Shown: positions 43,725 through 53,277, counted from the first letter of the stretch. The stretch: DNA of 64,000 bases from an uncultured Pelagibacteraceae bacterium (GCA_902616245.1 CACMSB010000001.1:310001-374000), one strand, 5' to 3'. Notes: generated by a model from the letters alone, not told the origin. Numbers and translations are program-made.

Positions 43725-44841
43725 TTATAACTTTGTAGGTTGAATTAATATAATCGCCAAGCGTCTTTAGGAAACTTGGAACATCGAGCAAAAATGAGTC
43801 ATGCCCCTTATCAGATTCTATTTCTACAAATCCGACATCTGCACCAATAGAATTTAGTGCTATAACTATTTCTCTATTCTCCGATGTTGGATATAACCAA
43901 TCTGATGTAAATGATATTACAAAAAATTTTGTTTTAGTTTCTTTGAATGCATCAGATAAGTTTCCTTTGTACTGTTTGGATAAGTCAAAATAATCCATTG
44001 CACGAGTTATATATAAATAACTATTAGCATCAAATCTATCAACAAACACAGATCCTTGGTATCTAAGATAACTCTCAATTTGAAAATCTGCCTCAAATCC
44101 ATATCTTAGGCTATCCCTATCTTGCAATTTTCTTCCAAATTTTTCCTGCAATCCTTTTTCAGAAAGATAAGTAATATGTGCTGCCATTCTTGCTACCGCT
44201 AACCCTTTGTCAGGATTTAATTTGTAATTACTATAAAATCCATTTTCCCACTTACTGTCAGCCATAATTGCCTGTCTTCCCAATTCATTAAACGCTATGT
44301 TTTGTGCCGAGTGACTAGATGTGCAAGCAATCGGTATTGCAAGTTTTGCTTTATCTGGAAAATTGGCAACAAATTGAAGTACTTGCATTCCACCCATTGA
44401 ACCACCTACTACAGCAAAAAGTTTTTCAATTTCAAAATATTTAATTAGCTCATATTGAGCGTTAACCATGTCGTTAATAGTTATAATTGGAAAATCAGTT
44501 CCTATTTGTTTACCAGTGGGCTCATTTATTGTGCTAGGTCCGTAAGATCCCATGCAGCCTCCAATAACGTTTGCACAAATCACAAAAAATTTATTTGTAT
44601 CAATTGGCTTATTTTCTCCAACAACATAACTCCACCAACCATCTTTATTAGTTATTGGGTTTTTTCCAGAAACATATTGATCTCCAGTCAAAGCATGGAA
44701 AACTAATATTGCATTACTTTTTTCACTGTTTAATTCCCCATATGTCTCATATGCTATTGGAAAGTTATTAATTTCCTTACCACAATCCAATTTAAGGGGA
44801 TTTGATATAATTATTTTTTTTGTATCAATATTCTTATTCAT
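43708..44841 (-). CDS. metX: homoserine O-acyltransferase MetX
   Basis: The enzyme acylates homoserine (O-acetyl or O-succinyl product) for direct sulfhydrylation. The 377-residue alpha/beta hydrolase has FHALTGDQYVSG, GGCMGSYGPST, nucleophile Ser148 in VVGGSMGGMQVL, SFTSDWLYPT with the catalytic Asp, and His in DKGHDSFLLD. Preference for acetyl- or succinyl-CoA cannot be decided by eye. There is no Shine-Dalgarno before the ATG. A SAM-II aptamer lies 34 nt upstream, so expression should fall when S-adenosylmethionine is high. Confidence 0.94.
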   Translation of the reverse strand: MNKNIDTKKIIISNPLKLDCGKEINNFPIAYETYGELNSEKSNAILVFHALTGDQYVSGKNPITNKDGWWSYVVGENKPIDTNKFFVICANVIGGCMGSYGPSTINEPTGKQIGTDFPIITINDMVNAQYELIKYFEIEKLFAVVGGSMGGMQVLQFVANFPDKAKLAIPIACTSSHSAQNIAFNELGRQAIMADSKWENGFYSNYKLNPDKGLAVARMAAHITYLSEKGLQEKFGRKLQDRDSLRYGFEADFQIESYLRYQGSVFVDRFDANSYLYITRAMDYFDLSKQYKGNLSDAFKETKTKFFVISFTSDWLYPTSENREIVIALNSIGADVGFVEIESDKGHDSFLLDVPSFLKTLGDYINSTYKVINERRI

Positions 44842-44875
44842 AATAATTGCACTGATTGAATTGTGAGAAAAAAAA

Positions 44876-44926
44876 CATTTTAGCGGTTTTTTTATAGCGC
44901 TCGCAATTCGGTATAAATCAGCGCAT
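44876..44926 (-). ncRNA. SAM-II riboswitch upstream of metX
   Basis: Read on the minus strand, the segment contains GCGCTGATTTATACCGAATT followed by GCGAGCGC, and ends in CCGCTAAAATG. Order and spacing match the SAM-II aptamer, including the conserved GCGCTGATTTA, ACCG, TTGC, AGCGC and GCTAAAA blocks. P1 is GCGCT (44924-44920) with AGCGC (44901-44897). The loop GCG (44904-44902) can pair with CGC (44885-44883) to make the pseudoknot. The GCTAAAA element is at 44884-44878. Eight U residues (44875-44868) follow immediately. SAM-II is known upstream of metX/metA in Alphaproteobacteria and marine metagenomes. Confidence 0.88.
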
Positions 44927-44930
44927 GCAG

Positions 44931-44959
44931 CTTTTACTTCAAAGGAATTTATATGTCAA
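44931..44959 (-). promoter_or_regulatory. predicted promoter of the SAM-II/metX transcript
   Basis: On the minus strand a perfect TTGACA (44959-44954) is followed after exactly 17 nt by TAAAAG (44936-44931). Transcription would begin near 44924, which is the first base of riboswitch helix P1. Confidence 0.7.
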
Positions 44960-45021
44960 ATATTGCTCAATTAATTATTGTTTTATCTAGTTAAAAGACT
45001 ATTTATAGTGAAATATTTACT

Positions 45022-46104
45022 ATGACAGCGCTAAGATTTAAAAACATAAAATTACAGAGTTACAAACCAGGAAAATCCTTATTGGCTGGTAATAAAAATA
45101 TTATTAAGTTATCTGCAAATGAATCTGCTTTAGGTGTCAGTAAAAATGTCGAAAAAATTGTTAAGTCTAAATTTGATATATCAAAATATCCAGACAGTAA
45201 ATTTTCGGAATTAACACAAAAAATATCAAAGAAGTATGGTTGTGATAAATCCAAGATAATTTGTGGCTCTGGTTCTGACGAAGTAATTCAAATGCTTTGT
45301 CAATTGTTCCTTAGAGAAAATGATGAAGTTGTTGTTCCTCAGTACAGTTTTCTCATGTATAGGATATACTCCAAAATCATTGGGGCAAATGTAAAATTAG
45401 CTAAAGAAATTAATTTTAAAGTTTCAGTTAAAGAAATTCTTAAAAAGACATCAAAAAAAACAAAAATTGTTTTTATTGCAAATCCAAATAATCCAACAGG
45501 CACTTATTTAACAAAAAACGAGCTATTAGACTTAAGGAGAAGATTAAATAAAAATATTTTATTGGTTGTTGATGATGCATATTTTGAATATATGAAGAAT
45601 AAAGATTACAAATCTGGAATTGAGTTATTTAAAAACTCTAAAAATGTATTTATTTTAAGAACATTTTCAAAAATCTATGGTCTAGCTTCATTAAGGATAG
45701 GCTGGGGATACGGTGATAAATCTATAATTAAAGAATTATATAAAATTAAACCACCTTTTAACGTAAATAAATTTGCTCAAATTTGTGCTGTTGAATCACT
45801 TAAAGATGATAAATTTGTTAAAAAGTCAGTAATACATAATCTTAAATGGTGCAAAAAAATTAAAAATGAGATGTTAAAATATAATATTGGTACAAACAAA
45901 ATATCTGGAAATTTCTTTTTGTTAGATTTCAAAAAAGCAAAATTTACCGCAGATACAACTTTAAAAAAATTACAGAAATATGGAATTATACTAAGAGAAA
46001 TGAATTCATATGGCATAAAAAATTGTCTAAGACTTACAATTGGCAACACAAAAGAAAACCAAATATTCCTTAAAAGAATGAATACTATTTTTAAAAATGT
46101 TTAA
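45022..46104 (+). CDS. hisC: histidinol-phosphate / aromatic aminotransferase
   Basis: This PLP enzyme of aminotransferase class I/II has 360 residues. It shows LSANESALGVSKNV, KYPDSKFSELTQKISKKYG, the NPNNPTGTYL motif, DDAYFEY, and the PLP Lys217 in RTFSKIYGLASLRIGWG. Sequence features fit HisC. The direct overlap with tyrA suggests it also, or mainly, transaminates aromatic 2-oxoacids, as HisC-type enzymes do in several bacteria. The 180-nt region before it holds the divergent metX promoter and riboswitch. Confidence 0.88.
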   Translation: MTALRFKNIKLQSYKPGKSLLAGNKNIIKLSANESALGVSKNVEKIVKSKFDISKYPDSKFSELTQKISKKYGCDKSKIICGSGSDEVIQMLCQLFLRENDEVVVPQYSFLMYRIYSKIIGANVKLAKEINFKVSVKEILKKTSKKTKIVFIANPNNPTGTYLTKNELLDLRRRLNKNILLVVDDAYFEYMKNKDYKSGIELFKNSKNVFILRTFSKIYGLASLRIGWGYGDKSIIKELYKIKPPFNVNKFAQICAVESLKDDKFVKKSVIHNLKWCKKIKNEMLKYNIGTNKISGNFFLLDFKKAKFTADTTLKKLQKYGIILREMNSYGIKNCLRLTIGNTKENQIFLKRMNTIFKNV

Positions 46105-46990
46105 TAATATTCTTATTATTGGTTGCGGATTGATAGGCTCGTCAATATTAAAGGCTTCAATACAAAAAAAAATTTCTAAAAATTTTTTTGTATTTGAAAA
46201 ATCAAAAAAATATAAATCTATTATTAAAAAATTTAACAAAAAAATTAAATTTTTAACAAGGTTAGATAAAAATTTAAATAAAATTGATCTTGTGATTTTA
46301 AGCACTCCTATGAGTGAATATCCTAAATTTTTTTCGTCATTAAATAAAAATCTCAATCATAATTCAATTATAATTGACGTTGGTTCAACAAAAAAAAATC
46401 TAATTTCTTTAAAAAAAAAAATATTATCAAAAAATCTTGATTGGGTGATGAGTCATCCTATCTCAGGATCCGAAGTTAGTGGGCCAGAATATGGTAATGC
46501 TAATTTGTTCAAAAACAAGTGGTGCATAATAATAAAAGATAAAAATGTTCTAAAACAAAAAAAAGTAGAGAGATTTTGGAAATCTTTAGGATCTAAAATA
46601 ATTATTATGAACCCTGATGATCATGATAAAATTTTTTCAGTCACTAGCCATCTACCTCACTTAATTGCTTACAATTTAATAAAAACTGCTCAGGATTTTC
46701 AGAAAAAAAAGAATAAAAATTTGATTAAATTTAGTGCAGGTGGATTAAGAGATTTCTCAAGAATTGCTGCATCCAACGAAATAATGTGGAGAGATATATT
46801 TTTCGAGAATAAAACTAACATGATTGAAGCAATAAATCTTTTTATGAAAAATTTAAAAGATTTTAAGAAGAATATAAGCAAGAAAGAAAATTCAAAGATA
46901 ATAAAAAAATTAATCAATTCAAAAGTAGTAAGAAAACAAATAATTTCTCAAAAACAAGATATTTCTAAACCTGATTTTGGTCGAGAATAA
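46097..46990 (+). CDS. tyrA: prephenate/cyclohexadienyl dehydrogenase
   Basis: The NAD(P)-dependent oxidative decarboxylase of tyrosine synthesis has 297 residues. The N-terminal fold is ILIIGCGLIGSSILKA. DLVILSTPM and DVGSTKKNLI follow, then the substrate-binding WVMSHPISGSEVSGPEYGN, SVTSHLPHLIAYNLI and FSAGGLRDFSRIAASNEIMW. No chorismate mutase or ACT domain is attached. It overlaps hisC by 8 nt and converges on the NlpC/P60 gene with one base between stops. Confidence 0.92.
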   Translation: MFNNILIIGCGLIGSSILKASIQKKISKNFFVFEKSKKYKSIIKKFNKKIKFLTRLDKNLNKIDLVILSTPMSEYPKFFSSLNKNLNHNSIIIDVGSTKKNLISLKKKILSKNLDWVMSHPISGSEVSGPEYGNANLFKNKWCIIIKDKNVLKQKKVERFWKSLGSKIIIMNPDDHDKIFSVTSHLPHLIAYNLIKTAQDFQKKKNKNLIKFSAGGLRDFSRIAASNEIMWRDIFFENKTNMIEAINLFMKNLKDFKKNISKKENSKIIKKLINSKVVRKQIISQKQDISKPDFGRE

Positions 46991-46991
46991 T

Positions 46992-47738
46992 TCAGATCCT
47001 TGTTACTTTCTTTACATCTAATTTCGCGGTTTCTTTAATTAGTTTTATCGTTTTTTTAATTGGCATTATGATCACTCTTTTTTTTGGACCATAAGCGTGG
47101 ATAAGATCATTTGTATTGATGCATATAGCAACATGTCCTTTCCAAAAAATAATATCACCTTTTTTAAATTTTTTTTTGTATCCAACACCTTTTTTTATTT
47201 TAACTTGATCAATCGTATCTCTTGGAAAAAAATTATTATTAAATTTATAAAATATTTGTAATAGAGCTGAACAATCAATTCCTTCGAACGTTTTTCCACC
47301 CCATTTATATTTACAATTTAGAAAACTTTTAAATATCTTTACAAAATCAGAATTTTTTTTTTGGATTGGAAATATATCTTTTAATCTTAGCCATTTATCT
47401 TTTTTATACATAATGAAATTTTGATCCTTTTTTAAAATTTGAATCTTGCTCATAAATGGTAAAAACTTTTTTGATTTCTTTTTTTTATTACCTAAATAAA
47501 TTCTAGCTTTTAAAATTGCAACTTTGTGAGTTGGATTGAATTTTTTGTAGCTATCAATTTTTTTTATAAAGCCTGAATATTTGTCATATGAAGTCTTTAT
47601 TTTAAAATAATTATTTTTTTTGCTAATTATTTTAAAACTCTCACCGTAGATAAGTTGAGAGCTAATATTAGAGTTCTTCTTTGGTTCCTCTAATATATCG
47701 ACAAAAGGATCTTTTAAAAAAAAACTATTTTGCACCAA
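46992..47738 (-). CDS. NlpC/P60-family peptidoglycan endopeptidase with SH3-like N-terminal region
   Basis: The 248-residue protein has two SH3b-like modules in the first 125 residues (YGESFKIISKKNNYFKIKTS, then KDKWLRLKDIF). The C40 peptidase domain follows: Cys156 in GIDCSALLQ, His202 in WKGHVAICIN and a third residue near His214 in LIHAYG. It probably cleaves within stem peptides of peptidoglycan, or cleaves recycled peptides. There is no evident signal peptide. The start is non-ATG: TTG at 47738 or GTG at 47735, both inside the upstream ampG-like gene, so translation is probably coupled. Confidence 0.85.
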   Translation of the reverse strand: MVQNSFFLKDPFVDILEEPKKNSNISSQLIYGESFKIISKKNNYFKIKTSYDKYSGFIKKIDSYKKFNPTHKVAILKARIYLGNKKKKSKKFLPFMSKIQILKKDQNFIMYKKDKWLRLKDIFPIQKKNSDFVKIFKSFLNCKYKWGGKTFEGIDCSALLQIFYKFNNNFFPRDTIDQVKIKKGVGYKKKFKKGDIIFWKGHVAICINTNDLIHAYGPKKRVIIMPIKKTIKLIKETAKLDVKKVTRI

Positions 47739-49098
47739 TTTTAATTTTATTCCTTATAAACCATAAACAAATTAAAGATGGGATAACCATTAAGGTGGTA
47801 ATTATAAAAAAGGTTCCCCAGTCCCCATTTAGCCAATCAACTAAAGCACCCGATGAAGAAGCAAGTGTCGTTCTTCCTGCAGTTCCAATTGAAGCTAGAA
47901 GTGCATACTGTGTAGCGGTATAAGTCCTATCCACTAAAAGAGAGATAAAGGCTACGAAAGCAACAGTTGCAAATGCTGCAGATATATCATCAGCGATAAC
48001 CGCTAAAGCAAACAACCATTCAGATTTTCCTGACCACGCGAGAGCAGCAAATAATAAATTTGTTGCTGCCATAAATCCACCAGCAACAAACATTGTTTTT
48101 ATTGTACCAGCTCTCATAGCAAATATTCCACCTAATAATGTAAATACAACTGTCGTTATCCAGCCTAGAGTTTTAGAGTATATCGCTATCTCACCTTTTG
48201 AAAATCCAACCTCTTTATAAAAAACTATGGACATTCTTCCAAGAAAGGCTTCTCCAATTTTAAAAAGAAAGACAAAGCCTAGAATTCCAACTGCAATTGA
48301 GAAACCATTTTTTTTAAAGAAACTAATTATTGGACCTCCTATTGTACCAGTAATATAAGCAACAAATTTTGTTATCACATTATTTGATCCAAGTTTTGAT
48401 TGTATTATTTTGTCTGTTTCCTTTTGTTTGTTTTGCCTATCTGTTGTTACAGGCTCGTGTATAAACATTAAACCTATATTCATCAGGATTACTACAACGC
48501 CAAGAACTAAAAAAGTAGTTTGCCAGTAATCTTCAATTCCAATGTTTTGAAAAAATTCGGCAGTAAACAATGCTATAACACCACCTAACTTATATCCAGT
48601 CCACCATCCAACTACAGCCATAGCAGCACCTGCTGCCATAGATTTTCCTTCATCAGCATTAATTTGTTCGATTCTCAACGCATCAACTGTAATATCTTGT
48701 GTAGCCGAAGCAATTGCTATAACTAATCCAACACTAATTAGTAGCGCCAAATTTTCTGTAGGGTTAATAAAACTCCAAACAATTAAACTAAATAATATTA
48801 TAATTTGCATAAGGACAATCCAGCCACGTCGATGCCCTAATCTTTTTGTTAAAAATGGAATTTGTATTCTATCAATTATTGGTGCCCACAAATAATTAAA
48901 GGCGTACACTCCAAATATTAAACCTGCCCATCCAATAGTCGATCTACTTAAACCTTCTTCTTTTAGCCAAAGGCTTAAACTGCTGGCAATTAAAACCCAA
49001 GGAAATCCACTAATTGCACCAAGAAGTAATATTCTTAGCATTCGAATATCCTTGTAAACTAAAATAGATTCCGACCAGGTTTGTTTTTTTTCAAACAT
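47725..49098 (-). CDS. ampG: AmpG-like muropeptide permease (MFS)
   Basis: The 457-residue membrane protein has about 12-14 helices. LRILLLGAISGFPWVLIASS, LSLWLKEEGLS, WAPIIDRIQIPFL and RRGWIVLMQ are characteristic of AmpG, which imports anhydro-muropeptides for cell-wall recycling. ATG 49098, overlapping the trkH stop as TAATG, is preferred; the frame continues 30 codons upstream but only through the end of trkH and gives a Cys/Asn-rich run that does not fit a membrane protein start. Pairing with a C40 peptidase supports a role in peptidoglycan turnover. Confidence 0.85.
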   Translation of the reverse strand: MFEKKQTWSESILVYKDIRMLRILLLGAISGFPWVLIASSLSLWLKEEGLSRSTIGWAGLIFGVYAFNYLWAPIIDRIQIPFLTKRLGHRRGWIVLMQIIILFSLIVWSFINPTENLALLISVGLVIAIASATQDITVDALRIEQINADEGKSMAAGAAMAVVGWWTGYKLGGVIALFTAEFFQNIGIEDYWQTTFLVLGVVVILMNIGLMFIHEPVTTDRQNKQKETDKIIQSKLGSNNVITKFVAYITGTIGGPIISFFKKNGFSIAVGILGFVFLFKIGEAFLGRMSIVFYKEVGFSKGEIAIYSKTLGWITTVVFTLLGGIFAMRAGTIKTMFVAGGFMAATNLLFAALAWSGKSEWLFALAVIADDISAAFATVAFVAFISLLVDRTYTATQYALLASIGTAGRTTLASSSGALVDWLNGDWGTFFIITTLMVIPSLICLWFIRNKIKIGAK

Positions 49099-50546
49099 TA
49101 ATATTTTCTCCAAAAAGATGGAATAAATAATACTAGAATTGCAAATAATTCCAACCTTCCAAGTATCATTGCAGCACTGAGAACCCATTTAGAAAAATCA
49201 GACAAGCTTGAAAAACTTCCGTTTGGTCCAATAATATCACCTAAACCTGGACCAACATTTGAAATTGACGTGGCAGCTGCTGAAATTGCTGTAATAAAAT
49301 TTAATCCATCAAGTGATAAAAGCGCAGTCACAACAAAAAATATTAATATATAAAGGAATATAAAAGAAATAATGGAGTCCATAAATTTTTCATCCACATT
49401 GTTATTTTGATATTTAATTTTGAAAATTCCTCGAGGATAGATTATTTTTTTCAGCTGGTTTGATATGAATTGATACAAAATTTGAACTCTAAAAATCTTT
49501 ACTCCACAAGTTGTAGAGCCCGCACACCCCCCGATGAACATTAAAATTATGAAATATACTAATGGAAATTGACCCCAATTACTAAAATTTTCTGTAGCAT
49601 ATCCTGTTCCAGTTAAAATAGAAATTATATTAAAGCTAACAGATAAAAAACTTATTTCAGTTAAGCTTTTATTTATAACAGATAAATAAAAAAACATTAA
49701 AAGAATTGAAATAATAACCAAAATTATAAAAGTTTTTATTTGTGTGTCTTTGAAAAAAATTTTTTTATCTCCAGCTAAGTATTTGATGTAACTAATAAAA
49801 GGTATACTTCCAAGAATAATAAATATTATTGCATTAATTTCTATTAACGAGCTGTTAAAATAACCTATAGATTCATTATAATTTGCAAAACCTCCAGTCG
49901 CTATTGTTGTCATAGCATGCACGATGCTATCAAAAAAACTCATCCCAAATATAAAATAAAAAAAAGCACAAGTTAAAGTTAATAAGGAATATATAGACAA
50001 TAATCTTAGAGAAACCTCTTTAGCTTTAGGAAAAATTTTTTCTGAAGTATCATTAGATGAAATATTGAAAATTTGCATACCCCCTATATTCATTAAAGGC
50101 ATTAAAGTGATTGCCATTACGATAATTCCAATACCGCCAAACCATTGTAACATTCCTCTCCAAAGTAATATAGCTTTAGATGTTTCATTTAGATTCATAA
50201 TAACTGTAGATCCTGTTGTTGTAATCCCAGACATGCTCTCAAAAAATGCATCTGTAAAACTTAAATCCGTACTAGAAAAAATTAAAGGCAAAGAACCAAA
50301 TATAGCAATACTTAACCATGAAAGTGCTGTGAGCAAAAAAGCTTGAGGTAAACTGATCTTTTTATCGTGATCATAATTAGAAATAAAAAATAAAAAACCA
50401 AAAACAATAGTAACAATCATTGATCCAATAAATCCTGCATCAATTTGATCAAATATTAATTGAACCAAAATAGGTACAATCATTGAAAGACCTAAAATAA
50501 TTTGCAAGACCCCTAACGTAAAAAAGACAGTTTTATAATTGGACAT
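49098..50546 (-). CDS. trkH: Trk-type potassium uptake protein TrkH
   Basis: This membrane channel subunit has 482 residues. The four pore-loop regions are visible: SGITTTGSTVI near residue 110, TIATGGFANYNES near 215, SILTGTGYATENFSNWG, and SISNVGPGLGDIIGPNG. The IGGCAGSTTCGVKIFR segment is also typical. The regulatory partner TrkA is not in the window. It is the first gene of trkH-ampG-NlpC and is divergent from lysK. Confidence 0.93.
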   Translation of the reverse strand: MSNYKTVFFTLGVLQIILGLSMIVPILVQLIFDQIDAGFIGSMIVTIVFGFLFFISNYDHDKKISLPQAFLLTALSWLSIAIFGSLPLIFSSTDLSFTDAFFESMSGITTTGSTVIMNLNETSKAILLWRGMLQWFGGIGIIVMAITLMPLMNIGGMQIFNISSNDTSEKIFPKAKEVSLRLLSIYSLLTLTCAFFYFIFGMSFFDSIVHAMTTIATGGFANYNESIGYFNSSLIEINAIIFIILGSIPFISYIKYLAGDKKIFFKDTQIKTFIILVIISILLMFFYLSVINKSLTEISFLSVSFNIISILTGTGYATENFSNWGQFPLVYFIILMFIGGCAGSTTCGVKIFRVQILYQFISNQLKKIIYPRGIFKIKYQNNNVDEKFMDSIISFIFLYILIFFVVTALLSLDGLNFITAISAAATSISNVGPGLGDIIGPNGSFSSLSDFSKWVLSAAMILGRLELFAILVLFIPSFWRKY

Positions 50547-50632
50547 TTTGAAAGGACATTATTTTATGGTAAATAAATTTCAACTCTATATGAATTATCA
50601 AAAAGGCTGATATTAAGGATATTTAAGTAGTT

Positions 50633-52201
50633 GTGATAGACAAAACAAATTTTGACAAAACAAACGCTTGGCCATTTGTTGAGGCTAAAAAGCTGTTAAG
50701 AGAGAGAAAATCGAACATAGAAAAAAAAAATAAAATAGTTTTACAAACTGGTTATGGCCCTAGTGGTCTACCTCATATAGGTACATTTGGAGAAGTTGCA
50801 AGGACGACAATGATTGTTAACGCTCTTGATCATTTAACAGATATTCCAAAGGAAATTATTACATTTTCTGATGATATGGATGGTCTTAGAAAAGTACCTG
50901 AAAATGTTCCAAATCAAGAAAAGCTCAAAAATAATCTTCACAAACCTTTAACGGATGTCCCTGATCCATTTGAAAAGTTTAGTAGTTTTGGAGAACATAA
51001 TAATAATATGTTGAAACAATTTCTTGATAATTTTAAATTTAAATATTCATTTAAAAGTTCTACAGAACTCTACAAGTCTGGTTTTTTTAATGACACCCTA
51101 AAATTAGTTTTAGAAAATTATGAAAAAATTATGGAAATAATTCTTCCAACTTTAGGAAAAGAAAGACAGAAAACCTATTCCCCCTTTTTACCAATATGCC
51201 CAGAAACTGGAAAAGTTCTTGAAATACCTGTTTTAGAAATTGATTCTAAATCTTCTAAAATCCTATTTGATAATAATGGATCAAAATTAGAAAAAAGTAT
51301 TTTAGACGGGAACTGCAAATTGCAATGGAAAGTTGATTGGGCAATGAGATGGTACGCATTAGATGTTGATTTTGAAATGTATGGAAAGGATTTAATTGAG
51401 AGCGCAATTCTTTCAACTAAGATTATTAAAACATTAGGTAAATCTAACCCATCTGGTTTTGCTTATGAACTTTTTTTGGACGAAAAAGGTGAAAAAATAT
51501 CTAAATCAAAAGGTAATGGACTAACTATAGATGAATGGCTGAATTATGCATCTCCTCAAAGTCTATCTCTTTACATGTATCAAAATCCAAAAAGAGCAAA
51601 AAAATTGTACAGAGAAGTTGTTCCAAAAGCTGTTGATGAATATCTAGATTTTATAGAAAAAGGAAAAACTCAAAATGATTTACAGAAGTTAATGAATCCA
51701 GTTTGGCATGTACATAATGGATCAATGCCAGAGGAAAATACAATTATGACTTTTTCAATGCTTTTAAATTTAGTTGAAACAAGTAATGCCAATAATAAAC
51801 AATTACTATGGAAATTTGTAAAAAAATACAAGTCAGAAATTAATGAAAATGATCATCCAATTTTTGATAATTTAATTGAATATGCAATAAAATATTTCAA
51901 TGATGTTATAAAAACAAAAAAAATTTACAAAACTCCAAATGAAAAAGAGAAAGTTGCACTGAAAGCATTAATTAAGTCTTTAGATAATTGTAATGATAAA
52001 ATGGCTCCTGAAGATATTCAGACAAATATTTTTACCGTAGGAAAAGAAAATGGTTATAAAGAAAATTTAAGAGAATGGTTTAAGCTTATCTATGAGGTTG
52101 TATTTGGTGACGAAAATGGACCCAGAATGGGCTTCTTCATTAGTTTTTTTGGAGTAAATGAAACCAAAGAATTGATAAGAAAAAAGGTTGAAAATGTTTA
52201 A
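50633..52201 (+). CDS. lysK: class I lysyl-tRNA synthetase
   Basis: The 522-residue protein belongs to the class I LysRS found in archaea and in Alphaproteobacteria, not the class II enzyme of E. coli. The HIGH-type motif is GPSGLPHIGTFGEV near residues 43-56 and the KMSKS-type motif is KISKSKGNG near residue 288. DGLRKVPENVPN and the zinc-free helical C terminus also fit. The start is GTG at 50633; a stop lies three codons upstream and no ATG precedes the conserved AWPFVEAKKL. It overlaps pyrD by 14 nt. Confidence 0.93.
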   Translation: MIDKTNFDKTNAWPFVEAKKLLRERKSNIEKKNKIVLQTGYGPSGLPHIGTFGEVARTTMIVNALDHLTDIPKEIITFSDDMDGLRKVPENVPNQEKLKNNLHKPLTDVPDPFEKFSSFGEHNNNMLKQFLDNFKFKYSFKSSTELYKSGFFNDTLKLVLENYEKIMEIILPTLGKERQKTYSPFLPICPETGKVLEIPVLEIDSKSSKILFDNNGSKLEKSILDGNCKLQWKVDWAMRWYALDVDFEMYGKDLIESAILSTKIIKTLGKSNPSGFAYELFLDEKGEKISKSKGNGLTIDEWLNYASPQSLSLYMYQNPKRAKKLYREVVPKAVDEYLDFIEKGKTQNDLQKLMNPVWHVHNGSMPEENTIMTFSMLLNLVETSNANNKQLLWKFVKKYKSEINENDHPIFDNLIEYAIKYFNDVIKTKKIYKTPNEKEKVALKALIKSLDNCNDKMAPEDIQTNIFTVGKENGYKENLREWFKLIYEVVFGDENGPRMGFFISFFGVNETKELIRKKVENV

Positions 52202-53234
52202 TCTTATAAGACCTTTTATATTTAAATTTAGCCCTGAAGTTGCACACTCGCTAGCAATAAAGGCTTTAAAGTTAAATCAGATACCAGCTATAGATAAAAC
52301 AACCAGAGTTACTATCCAAACTAAATTTTTAAACAAAACCTTAAATTCTCCTCTAGGTGTTGCTGCTGGATTTGATAAAAATGCAGAAGTTTACAATCCT
52401 CTATACAAACTAGGATTTGGTTTTGTTGAGGTAGGTACAATTACACCTAAACCACAAATAGGAAATCCGAAGCCAAGAGTGTTCAGATTGGAGGAAGATG
52501 AGGCTTTAATTAATAGACTTGGATTTAACAATATTGGATCAGAAGAAAGTAAAAAAAATATTGAAAATAATTCACCTAATGGATTACTTGGTATTAATAT
52601 AGGACCTAATAAAGATACTGAAAACAGAGTTGACGATTATTTAATTTGTTTCAGAAAATTTCATAATTTAGCAGACTATATTACAATTAATATCTCTTCT
52701 CCTAACACAGAAAATTTAAGAAAATTTCACAAAAACGAAGAGTTAGACAATCTTTTAAAATGCATAAATGAAGAAAAGAAAAATTTAAATTCAAATGTAC
52801 CTATAGCAGTCAAAGTATCTCCTGATATTGATGAAAAAAGTATTGATGAAATCTCAGAACTTTTTTTAAAATATAATGTTCAAATAGTTATAGTTTCAAA
52901 TACGACAGATAGAAATAGAGAAAATATATCTAATATAAATAAATTAGAGAAAGGCGGTTTGTCTGGAAAACCACTTGAAAATATCTCTAATGAATTGATT
53001 AATAAATTTTTTAAATTAGTTGGAAAAAAAATCTTAATAATTGGAGTTGGAGGCGTTGACTCTGCCGATGGCGTTTTTAATAAAATTGTAAGCGGTGCAA
53101 CTCTCGTGCAATTGTATACAGGTATGGTTTATAAAGGACCAACTATTGCTTCAAAGATTAATAAAGATCTCGACGAAATTGTAAAAAGAGAAGGTTTTAA
53201 AAATATTTCTGAAGCTATTGGAACAAAAAATTAA
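52188..53234 (+). CDS. pyrD: dihydroorotate dehydrogenase (quinone), class 2
   Basis: This membrane-associated FMN enzyme of pyrimidine synthesis feeds electrons to quinone. The 348-residue protein has the N-terminal FSPEVAHSLAIKALKL membrane-association helices of class 2, GVAAGFDKNAEV, FVEVGTITPKPQ, NISSPNTENLR with the catalytic Ser region, and GVGGVDSADGVFNKI. It begins inside lysK. Confidence 0.94.
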   Translation: MKMFNLIRPFIFKFSPEVAHSLAIKALKLNQIPAIDKTTRVTIQTKFLNKTLNSPLGVAAGFDKNAEVYNPLYKLGFGFVEVGTITPKPQIGNPKPRVFRLEEDEALINRLGFNNIGSEESKKNIENNSPNGLLGINIGPNKDTENRVDDYLICFRKFHNLADYITINISSPNTENLRKFHKNEELDNLLKCINEEKKNLNSNVPIAVKVSPDIDEKSIDEISELFLKYNVQIVIVSNTTDRNRENISNINKLEKGGLSGKPLENISNELINKFFKLVGKKILIIGVGGVDSADGVFNKIVSGATLVQLYTGMVYKGPTIASKINKDLDEIVKREGFKNISEAIGTKN

Positions 53235-53277
53235 TCTTGACTGGTATTCTTTAAGACCATATACATCTTGAAAATTT

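Noticed and set aside
44953..44994. 13-codon leader ORF before hisC with an upstream AAAGGA
   Set aside because: It overlaps the TTGACA promoter of metX on the other strand, encodes no run of regulatory amino acids, and no attenuator hairpin follows it.
49099..49188. 30-residue N-terminal extension of the AmpG-like protein
   Set aside because: It lies entirely within the 3' end of trkH and has an unlikely Cys/Asn-rich composition; ATG 49098 gives the usual TAATG coupling and a normal AmpG N terminus.
50632..50635. an ATG start for lysK
   Set aside because: No ATG exists between the in-frame stop at 50624-50626 and the conserved N-terminal region; GTG 50633 is the only reasonable start.
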